From Bacteroidales bacterium (GTDB lineage Bacteria > Bacteroidota > Bacteroidia > Bacteroidales > Muribaculaceae), in assembly GCA_015060975.1 (NCBI GenBank), contig SUXI01000014.1, forward strand, positions 1-61,923: 61,923 bases of DNA, given 5' to 3'. Shown here in pieces: positions 1 to 9,300 of the stretch. The notes beneath the pieces are model-generated. The model made no database searches, had not been told where the DNA came from, and worked only from the letters and a program-made list of their open reading frames with translations. Position 1 is the first letter of the stretch. Every line of letters starts with the position of its first letter. A program made the position numbers and the translations under genes.

Positions 1-114
1 CATATGAAATGCATAAATCCATTGTAGCACCTCATTGGGCATTTTCATATGACCAAATATCACCAACGAGATACCCAACCACTTACACACATCTACATAA
101 TCCAATCGCTTCAC
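1..114 (-). CDS. Acyltransferase family 3 protein, N-terminal fragment (cut by window edge)
   Basis: A 38-codon reading frame runs off the left edge. It begins with GTG at 114-112, overlapping the stop of the upstream gene as GTGA. The translation contains LDYVDVCKWLGISLVIFGH and later IYAFHM, the typical first membrane segment and 'GH...FHMPLFF' signature of acyltransferase 3 (PF01757) membrane O-acyltransferases that modify surface polysaccharides. The 4-nt overlap suggests translational coupling to the split secreted gene upstream. Only the first membrane helix is visible, so the substrate cannot be said. The family call rests on motif recognition over a short stretch. Confidence 0.6.
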   Translation of the reverse strand, partial: MKRLDYVDVCKWLGISLVIFGHMKMPNEVLQWIYAFHM

Positions 115-592
115 TTTTTCCATATCTCTCGTTCTAAATCATAAGATTCAAATTCAAATTTTCCTCCAGGCTTTGGCTTAACCGCTCGCACTTGCCCGGC
201 ATCAATGCTAAATTTTCCCATCTTCAACAAATAGTCACCTTTATAATTAAACTCAATCATGAGAGGATAAAACACCTGATTCATAACATTACCCCATTCA
301 GAAAGCCGATATAGCCCAACGATGTCCTTATCTCTTAATCTTATTCCTAATAATTTATTATCAGGATATGGCTTATCCTCATAATACTCCTCAAATGCAC
401 CTGCCGCAGGCAAAAATAACCGATTCCCATTTATACGACTGGTTATTATCAGTCCAGTTTGCCCTCTAAATATCGCCAGTGATGGATCGGCAGTCCTTTC
501 TGGCCTTGGACCATAACTTTCCCCATAATACCAATCACCTATGCCTCCTGATTCCCTAAACAGCTCATATATATATATATATATATATATAT
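111..592 (-). pseudogene. C-terminal half of the split secreted FISUMP-like protein (out of frame)
   Basis: This reading frame has no start of its own except inside or before the AT tract. It translates as alternating Ile-Tyr, then ELFRESGG, then an LFLPAAG segment. Bacteroidota secreted proteins with the LPSGTxWA...NIGA domain normally carry the LPAAG segment about 100 residues after that motif. It therefore continues the protein at 565-1086, displaced by one frame at the (AT)13 tract. With 11 or 14 AT copies the two halves would join into one protein of about 325 residues. No internal stop breaks this half, which argues for recent or reversible frameshifting and not decay. Sequencing or assembly error at the dinucleotide tract is the main alternative. 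Confidence 0.6.
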
Positions 593-1086
593 CCAGGCGT
601 ACACCATTCTTCACCCCACTCATGCGTAGCTACATCATATTGAGTTCCTTCGATATCATAACCATCATTTATGCGACTGAAATCTTCTAAAGACCAAGGG
701 AACGACGCTTCTCCCGATATATTTCTGGCGATAGTATCTCCATAGCAATAATAATCGCCATATTCCTCAGGGGAGGATGCTCCAATATTGTATCCTGCCC
801 ATATTGTTCCACTGGGCAATCCCATATCAACTTCCTTTTCGGTATTTACTCCATGTTTATCAAAGGTTATAACTAAATCATTTGTCAACTGTGTAACATA
901 CACCGAGTCGCCCGAATACAAATGTTGCTCATATCCTCCTTTGGCATTCATCACATATTCAATACTATCCACATCCTCATCATTAAATATCATCGGGACC
1001 TTATGGTTTACCCACACCGAATTAATTCGCCCGTACATATATGATGAAACCATAGCCAAAGCTATTAATATTGCTATCCGTTTCAT
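565..1086 (-). CDS. Secreted FISUMP-like protein, N-terminal half, terminated after an AT tract
   Basis: Encodes 173 residues beginning with a signal peptide (MKRIAILIALAMVSSYMYG). Residues about 85-105 read VDMGLPSGTIWAGYNIGASSPEEYGDY, the hallmark of a Bacteroidota/Fibrobacter secreted domain of unknown function often called FISUMP-like. WGEEWCTPG should then lead into the second half but runs into Ile-Tyr repeats and a TGA. The start overlaps the stop of the preceding gene by 4 nt (ATGA), so it sits in an operon with the beta-helix and tailed proteins. As sequenced the product would be a truncated exported protein. No function can be given beyond probable cell-surface location. Confidence 0.7.
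   Translation of the reverse strand: MKRIAILIALAMVSSYMYGRINSVWVNHKVPMIFNDEDVDSIEYVMNAKGGYEQHLYSGDSVYVTQLTNDLVITFDKHGVNTEKEVDMGLPSGTIWAGYNIGASSPEEYGDYYCYGDTIARNISGEASFPWSLEDFSRINDGYDIEGTQYDVATHEWGEEWCTPGYIYIYIYI
567..592. repeat. (AT)13 dinucleotide tract inside a coding region
   Basis: Twenty-six bases of uninterrupted AT. On the minus strand the upstream frame enters as GGA-TAT-ATA and hits TGA straight after the tract. The downstream frame enters as GAT-ATA-TAT and stays open. Tract lengths equal to 1 modulo 3 (22 or 28 nt, i.e. 11 or 14 copies) put both halves in frame; 12 or 13 copies do not. This is a classical slipped-strand phase-variation layout. Confidence 0.9.
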
Positions 1087-1547
1087 TTTGTTTTCACTAT
1101 TTTAGTACCTATTCCATTTACTCTCACAATATATATCCCTTTAGGATATTTTTCAAGCGACATAACATATTCCCCCTCCACTACTTCTGAGGCCAACAGC
1201 ACTCCTTCAACCGAATAAAATGCTATACCACTATCTTTAGGAAGATTGCGAAATACCAGCATATTACCTTTTTGCTCCATTTCAGCACCTGAGAGCAACA
1301 CAGTCCCTACTCCGTCAACATTACCGCTAAACGTAAATCGAGATACACTATCTCGTTCTAACTCCAATGTATTCATCGCCGTGGTAATTTTCAACTTTCC
1401 ATCGACAATCTTCACAATAGGCATCTCTTGTAATGGAACCTCTATCGTTGTCCCATCTACCATATAAACCACTATAAACTCTCGCTCGGTCGCATTCAAT
1501 GCCAACATAAACATCGACATCAAACAAATTATCAATCTCCGTTTCAT
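1083..1547 (-). CDS. Small secreted protein with C-terminal sorting-like tail
   Basis: Start chosen at ATG 1547 (MKRRLIICLMSMFMLALNA, a clear signal peptide), 1 nt after the stop of the beta-helix gene; in-frame codons further upstream would overlap that gene. The protein has about 154 residues. Its N-terminal half (EFIVVYMVDGTTIEVPLQEMPIVKI) resembles a short domain common before C-terminal tails in Bacteroidales secreted proteins. The last 60 residues (FYSVEGVLLASEVVEG...YPKGIYIVRVNGIGTKIVKTK) resemble type IX secretion / Por sorting tails. It is probably an exported surface protein co-transcribed with its neighbours. Specific role unknown. Confidence 0.7.
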   Translation of the reverse strand: MKRRLIICLMSMFMLALNATEREFIVVYMVDGTTIEVPLQEMPIVKIVDGKLKITTAMNTLELERDSVSRFTFSGNVDGVGTVLLSGAEMEQKGNMLVFRNLPKDSGIAFYSVEGVLLASEVVEGEYVMSLEKYPKGIYIVRVNGIGTKIVKTK

Positions 1548-1548
1548 A

Positions 1549-3282
1549 TTATTCCACATCTTTAAATTCTTTAATTTCATATCCTGTGTCATATACTCTA
1601 AACAGCTGGAACGTACCTCCAATTGGACGCACATGATACACCCCGCTTTCAGTCAGTATCATCTTCTTTCCTTTTGCATTAATTAAAACAATTTTTGAGC
1701 CGGCAGAAATTTTACATACTAATTCAAAATCTAAATAAGCATTTGCCAAACTATGTTCGGTAGATATATTCAATGTTGATTTGTCATTCACTGTAATAAA
1801 TGCTTTATCACTCAACACCTTTTGGTCTCCAACATTAGCAAAAAACAAATCATTAAAATTCATCTTTTGTGTGACTTCTCCTCGGGGAGATGCAGTTGAG
1901 GCACCCACATATATTTGCTTTATCTCAGCAGCACCAATATTGCTTCGCGTCAATAATTTCACATTTTCACTATTTTTGTCATTTGCGTTATTTAGCGGAT
2001 TATAGGCTGGATTTTCATTTAAAATATATAGACGATCATAACCTGCAAAATATCCTAAACCATTATCAGTAAAATTGGCATGCATCTCAATGTGATTACA
2101 TCTTGTAGCCTTTACCGATGAATATGGAATCTGGCTCTTGAAACTAAAGTTCAAATAGCCACATTGCGTGAGGTCAATCCATGGTTGACCAATAGGCACA
2201 TACCCTTCGCTCAATCTTATATCATTAAAGTTATTGTGCCATGCATTATGTAGCGTAATAGCCTTGCATTTTATTTTTCCTTTTTCATCCATATCCCCCT
2301 CAAAACCTATACTATTAAACACATTGCCATTTATCACGCCTATTGTTTTTCTGTATTTATCATCTACCGGCGTTGAATATATGCCATATCTACATAGCAA
2401 GCGACCTCCATTAAATTGATTTTCATTTACCCATGTGCGACGACCATTATAATCTTTCAACATTCCCGACACCATGTCGATATAAATTCCATATTCACCT
2501 ATAACATACTGCCACGATATTTTACAATATTGAGTACCACGATATTTTTTCTCATCACCAACCTTATGAGTTGGCACAATATCAAATGCCCTGTTAAAAT
2601 ACCGCACTCTATCTATATTAATATTCGCATGATACACATTTCCCGAGAACAGCACACCACTGCCCTTATATGGTGTATCTTGACCATCCCAACCCGCATT
2701 ATGGCACAACTCGCATATATCCAACTCTATATGAGTATCAGTCAATTCTATCGCTGCCCCTTCGCCTCGATAAGCAATAATGCCATCACAACGCAACTTT
2801 TGATTTTCGCCAAGCACTATTGTTTCATTTGTCAAATATCGCAGATTGTCAAGCACAACCCACGATGTGCCGGCATTTTGTAAGGCTCGGTTTATTGCGT
2901 TGCAATCGTAAGTAATGCCATCTCCTTTTGCACCCCACCAATGAGCCGACACTTCGCCATTGGCGATAGCCTTTTCACCGAAATCTACATTTTCGCCGAA
3001 TATCTGATATTTTGGTGCATCAATTTGCAATCGCTCTCCTTTTATGACACCGCTTCCTTCTATTTTTCCTCCTTCAAATTTCAAAATTGAGCCTGCTGCA
3101 AGTGTAACATCACCCGATAGCGAACAATTACCCTCTATAATATACATCGTCGCACCGGCACACACTTTGTTATTAAACACATCTCCTTGTAACACTCGTT
3201 GCACATTAATAGCATTAACTTGCAAAGCACATAATAAGATTACAAATAATAAAAGCTTAATGTTTTTCAGTCTCATTTTCAT
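1549..3282 (-). CDS. Secreted right-handed beta-helix (pectate-lyase-like) protein
   Basis: 577 residues with signal peptide (LLLFVILLCALQVNA). GSILKFEGGKIEGSGVIKGERLQIDAPKYQIFG and HWWGAKGDGITYDCNAINRALQNAG match the pectate-lyase superfamily beta-helix entry region (the 'GAKGDGxTDDT' motif of PF12708), followed by short repeated beta-strand segments (IELTDTHIELDI, VFNSIGFEG). Such proteins bind or cleave polysaccharides, or act as phage-like tailspike domains. No catalytic residues can be assigned with confidence. First gene of the minus-strand secreted cluster; the surface cluster ends in an acyltransferase, which fits polysaccharide-related work, but that is inference. Confidence 0.75.
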   Translation of the reverse strand: MKMRLKNIKLLLFVILLCALQVNAINVQRVLQGDVFNNKVCAGATMYIIEGNCSLSGDVTLAAGSILKFEGGKIEGSGVIKGERLQIDAPKYQIFGENVDFGEKAIANGEVSAHWWGAKGDGITYDCNAINRALQNAGTSWVVLDNLRYLTNETIVLGENQKLRCDGIIAYRGEGAAIELTDTHIELDICELCHNAGWDGQDTPYKGSGVLFSGNVYHANINIDRVRYFNRAFDIVPTHKVGDEKKYRGTQYCKISWQYVIGEYGIYIDMVSGMLKDYNGRRTWVNENQFNGGRLLCRYGIYSTPVDDKYRKTIGVINGNVFNSIGFEGDMDEKGKIKCKAITLHNAWHNNFNDIRLSEGYVPIGQPWIDLTQCGYLNFSFKSQIPYSSVKATRCNHIEMHANFTDNGLGYFAGYDRLYILNENPAYNPLNNANDKNSENVKLLTRSNIGAAEIKQIYVGASTASPRGEVTQKMNFNDLFFANVGDQKVLSDKAFITVNDKSTLNISTEHSLANAYLDFELVCKISAGSKIVLINAKGKKMILTESGVYHVRPIGGTFQLFRVYDTGYEIKEFKDVE

Positions 3283-3311
3283 AACTTAGTATAATCGCTA
3301 ATAAAACTTTA

Positions 3312-6300
3312 TCATTTATTTGCACAAATATATAAATAAAATCTGAATAAGTTATATAAAATATAAAAATTAAAAAACGCTTGCTTAACACTGTTTCTAT
3401 TCCCTTGAAGTATCGCACTCTGCATCATGTTGGCAATAGTCGCAAGTGCATCCTGACTCACTTCCGTATGTCCTTTCGCACTTGCTACGGTTGGATTGAA
3501 CACACCTGTATCCGCTCCTATATAAGAATAAACATCCTCGGCGGTATTATCATCAAACCCTCGCATCGGAACATACCATTCAAACATACCATTCAAATGC
3601 TCATATAACTCTTTGGTCAATAGCCCGCTTGCATACGACTTTTTCAACGAAGCTCTGGTACATTCATTCACCGATTCCCAAAATCCTTTTATGTCATCTC
3701 CATGACGTGACTCAAATTCAAGAACTATTTGTTCTGCCTTTTCTCGGAAATTTTCCGCATCTTCGGTTACTCCGCTCAATCCCGAATAGTCCGCAATCGC
3801 CCGTCCTCCGGCATACCTTCTCGCTAAACTATCCGCCAATCTGTTAAATTCTTTGTAGTCAATATCCCCATCCTTAAATTGTTTGAGCAACGCATTTCTG
3901 GCGTCAACATATTCTTGACGCCATTTTTTAGCCTTGGACTTACTGATTCTGTCTTTTTCATCTTTGGCATATAAGCGCTCATTGATGGCATCTCTAACTG
4001 TGAACTCCCGGTTGCGCTCAAGTCCGCTTTTCGCAATCATGTATCGATTGATACTATCTTGAGTTTCTCCCCCTTTACGAATCCACTTGTCGCTATACGA
4101 CATCAACTTTTCATAAATACCATCGACAAACGTCTTAAACTCTTGAAGGTTCATTGAACTCAATCGGTTCTCTGCATCTAACACATTCTCGTATGATGGC
4201 AATTTCTTAAGCCCATATTTTTTCTTGATAATGTCTTGCAGAATCTCCACCGACCGCAACTCATTGAAGAATGCCTCCATAAAGTTGTAACCTGTCATTG
4301 CCAATCCCGGCAACTTCTTTGTGGTCGTCCTTACCCTCCTATCATACTCCTCTCTCGTCCCATCACTCTCCCCATCACGGAACAAAATTCCCTCGTCGGT
4401 ACTTTGTCCCTCGGTGGTCTTGACACTCTTGTACTCTGCAAATGCTTTGGTCTTGCGATGTGATGAGGCTATCCACTTCTCGAACTCCTCAATGGAAACG
4501 CCTGTAATGGCTCCAAGTCCCTGCCAACCCTCTTCATAGTTGCTCATATAGGCTACTTCGGCATCGTTGATGTCATTGAAGCCAAGCATAACCTTATGTT
4601 CATCGAAGCTGCCGTCAGCATTACGTTGGTCCACTACGAACACTTTGTGTCCGTCCCAACCGTCAATATCATCAGACAGGAACACGTCTATATGGTCGCC
4701 ATCGACACCCTCTGTGCCACGAATGTAGCCGTAGGTGTTCTGCATCTCGGTCTCCCACTTGTTGCCGTCTGCATCTACGCCACTGCGTACAGAGCCTTTC
4801 GGCTGTTCAATGGTTACGTTGAATGTGCCAATTTGAACGTGTCCTTTCTTATAGTTGCCTGCCTCCTTTTGTTTGTCTGTCGGGTTGGTGTTTACCTCCG
4901 ACTCGGCTTCTGCAATTTTTTCACCTAACTCATTGGTGTTTCGCAAATTTATTGTACCTTTGTCTGCAGAAACACTTGAACTTTGTTGGGGAGCTGTGTC
5001 GTCTAACAACCCTTTTGGGGAATTATCAACGCCTGTACTACTGATAGTGGTCTCAGGTGTTTCTTTTTTCTCAAATGCTGTAAGTAGCCATGTTTTTCTT
5101 TGATTGTCCCAAGTCAATCTTACCGAGGCCTTGTGAGTATTACTTTCTAATTGAACTCTATTAGGAGAACGCTTCACTACGTTCATTCCACTTAATATCT
5201 CTTGTAGATTATCCAATACTTCAGGATGGTATTTTACCAATTTGGCAAGACCATATCCATCACTATGAGATGTTCCCTCTTTTCCCCAAACGAGGTCTAT
5301 CTCACCTATTTCAGGATGCGATAAAGCCCCTATTGCTTCCCCACTTTGTTTTCTCATCAAAAAGGCTATGGCTTCTTTTGCTTTTCCTCTAAATTGGGTA
5401 TAAATCGCACCAAACGCACCATTGCCTATTGGTTGAGGCTCCGCCTTCTCCCCTTCCTCTGCAACTTGGCTCATAGACTCGGCATCTGCACTATAATTAC
5501 CTACTCCCAACGCATACTGTTTCGCTACATCTTCTGCCATGCCCAAGATACTGCGATGACGTCCCGGGTTCACCATATTCTCATAACTGCGCCACAACAG
5601 ATAACGCAACTCATTATCGCTCAACTCCGGTCCTTTATAATCCCAACCAATGCTCTCAAGCATATCCATAAAGAGTTGCTTGATTTTCTGCCACCAACTC
5701 CAATTATGCTCCAATGCCTCAAAATTGGTCTCCTCCGCCAACCCCGCCAAATACTCCTCCGTCGCAGTCCTGAAGTCCCAACCTCGGCGTTTTGCCAACT
5801 CAATTATCTGTGCTCGCACTTCGGCATCGGCATGCAGATAAACATTATCCAAAAACGTGTCAAACTGCTTCCCAAACAACTCTCTCAATCCATAATGCGC
5901 CACTGCCTCATGCAACAACGTGCGTTCCACATCTGCCACACTCGTGTGATTGGAGATGTTGATTACAATCTTTCCAGTCTTGGTATCAAACCAACCCTTT
6001 GCCCTCGCCTTCCTACTTGAAATAGCACCGGCAGTGCTCCCCTGTTTTAGGGGAGCCGTCGCTTGCGACTGAGGGGTTAAGGGGGAGGGGGTCGATTGTG
6101 AACTCTCCACTACTTCCACATTATCAAGATGCATCTTCTCCGCAAGCTCCGCCACTCGGTTTCGCATCGCCTTGCGCTCTCGCTCGGCAAACTTCGCCTG
6201 TTGCTTCCCACTGCGTTGGCTCTTGCCCATAATCTTTGCAATTGGATCATTAGCCATACTCACCTCAGCATCACTATAACCTACTGTAGATGCCTCGGCA

Positions 6301-9300
6301 GTAGTCCCCAACTCTCCTCCTGAAGCAAGTGGGGAGGTGGTCACATCTCCATCTCTAAACAACAAGCCATCGTCCTCCAAACTGCCCTCCTGCTCCGATA
6401 GGGGGGCTGTCGCTCCGCGACTGAGGGGTTGAGACTCCTTAGTTGACTCATTACCCTCATCATACTCCCTTACTCGCTCCATGAACTCACCCAAAGTCCC
6501 CGATTTACTCTTTGTAATAGGATTGATGTCAACCTTCACTCCATCTATCTCAAGTTGAGTTTCTGCATCATTAAGAGCATTAAATAAGTCATCTTCACGA
6601 GCATTGCCCGAGTATTCAACCACTATATCCAAGTCCGAATCATCTCGGCCATCACCTCTGCGTCGTGATCCATAGATAGCCAAATCTACAACCTCTGCAT
6701 CAAATCCACTCTCCGCAATAACATCTTCAATATATTCACGAGCAATTTCCTTTAGTTCTTCGGCACTATAATTCTCTAACCCTTGCACATCTCCAATATT
6801 ATCACTACCTTTGTCGATAGAAGAGAGGCTACCACCTTTGATAGATTGCTCTGCGGACGAATTGGTAGATTGGTCGAGTGCAGTCGCTTTATAAAGCAAT
6901 CTATCTCTCTTCATTTTATTTCTCAACTGGTTCTCTCTTATAATATGAGAACTTATCGAAACTTCCAATCCATCTTGTTTTACCGTTACACTCTCAAAAT
7001 GAACATATTTTGAGCCATCTTCTTTTTGGAATGTCTTAATGAAAAGATATACCGAATCCCTTTCATGCGTTGGGTCTTCTTTGCTTTGCTCCTCTAATAC
7101 AATATCGGGGTTACTTAATGTCTCAAGCAACATTCCGTATTGTTTTTCTCGTCCCTTGTTGAATAGTTTTGACTTTTGATGTTCCCCCATCTTAACCTCG
7201 CCAATGGGTGTTCCAATCTTATCTACCCAATTCTCTTCGGAAATTTCAACAATAGGTTCAACTGAAGCATTTGCTTTCATTTGAGAAATCAAATCATTTA
7301 TTTCACCTTCAGCCATCGCACTCACACCACTATTCTCCATCAAGAATATTTGGTCTTCTCGTGCCACATCCTCTGTCTCACTCAACAGCGTCGCTCTGCG
7401 CTCGTCCGCACTCATGCCCATGCGTGCCGACGCATTTCGCGCCTCTACTTCACCTGCGGTACGGTGATATTGCTCAAAGGCTGACGGCATTTTTTCAAAA
7501 TCATCAACGAGAGCATCTATATTGTCATAGCCATATTTGCGAGCTACTTTTTGCAAATTATCAATATAGCCCTCTTTAAGGGAAATATTTGTGTACGGAA
7601 TTTTCTTATTCAATGCATCTCGCAGACTCTGAGAATTACTAATTGAATTACCTTTTAATAAATCTCCATTGGTCATAAAATCTATACTATCTAAAACCGC
7701 ACCCCTTACATCGGCAAACTCCTTTGGTGACGACCCTCGGGCAAAACCCTCAATGAACTGTATTGCATGCTGTATCTCGTGAGTTAAAATACTCGTTGCT
7801 ATATCCTTATTTTGGCCCTTAAAGCGGTGATAATCAAGCAGTGCCTCGTTCATCATCTCAATATATGTCTTCAAGGCCTCTTGTTTATCGGCTTCATTAG
7901 TAAATTTTTCTTTTGTCGTTGGATCATATCCTTGTTTGATCCGAATTATTCCTACGTCAGCTTTACCATAACGTTCAAGAGCCGATTTCGCAAAATGACT
8001 TATTATAGCAGCTTCATTTAATACAATTTGTCTGTCATAAACTGCATCATACCATTGTAGTTCTCCTTGACCTATTACACTGCTGTCTTTTTTTATGACG
8101 ACTCGCATATTTCGCAATTCTGGATAAGCTGCAAACAAGCCTTGTGCATCTTCAAGTAAGTCTTTCAATATTATTGTCGCCGTATTTTTATAGTCTAATT
8201 GGTTTGTAATAAAGTCGATTTTTTCTTCTTTTATAGAATAATCCTCTATCTCATAGCGCCACTTGCCGTCAGCTCCTCGCTCCCAACCGGTAGCCATACG
8301 GATAGCCTTCGCATCTTTACCATCGGCCTCCATTTCTCGTGCCACCCCGAGATTATCCATTCTATGGGTCACCTCATCTGCTTTATCAAGAGCACTCGCT
8401 CCCTTTTCTCCAATAATCTGCTTATCGACACCTATACGCATCTGCTTCCCTCGCTTTTCTCCCATGCCTGCCATCTTTTCCCATTGACTGCGGTCAAAGT
8501 TGTTAAGCATATATTCAAGTGCCGCTTCTGCTCCTTCAAGCGCATTGCTCGGTGTTATTCCAAACAACTGCTTTATCGCATCTACAATCGTTTCCCATAG
8601 TCCTTTCTTCTTCAACTTCTCACGAAATTGAACATTCGACAATTCCGCTATCATCTCATGCACACTCACTGCACCATATTCCCCTTTGAAATCCTTATCA
8701 CTTGCTATCGAAGCATAGATACGTTTCAACTGACGAATTGCAGCATGCATATCGTCCGACAATCTAAATCCGAGTTCGGTCTGCAAATATGGCTTTTCGT
8801 TTATATACAACGCATACGTCGTTACCGCATGGATCATCTCATGCAATATCGTTTCTGCCTTATTTTGCTCTGAAATTCCACCACCATATACAAAGTACCC
8901 CGGCAATTTCAACGTGCCGGTAGTTGGACTAAACCAACCTTGTGTGCTTTTCGCTCCGATAGTGTCCGAGAATACAACCTTTATCGGTAGCGTTTCAAAC
9001 ACTTTCGCCACCTTCTCAAACAATTGTGCTAAATCTTCGTTTGAGTTAAACTCCTCAAACATCTTTCGCACCATATCAAACGGAGTTGCAGTATTCCCTA
9101 CCTTCACTCCCCATTTGTTCGACTTCTTTAATCGCTCTTTTCTTGCAAGTTCTTGCTTGGCATAGGCGAGTAAGAGTTTTGCTCGCTCTATCTTGTCTTT
9201 ATTCTCCTCTTGCCACTGGTCCGAGTTTTGAGAAACATTAAAAAGAGTCGTTGCCGTGTCTTTTATCTGCCGCTTAAGCATCGGGATAGGCATATTATCT

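Noticed and set aside
594..623. An ATG at 623 that could make the second half of the split gene an independent gene of 170 residues
   Set aside because: It would start in the overlapping frame just before the AT tract, with no signal peptide or promoter, and its body clearly continues the upstream domain.
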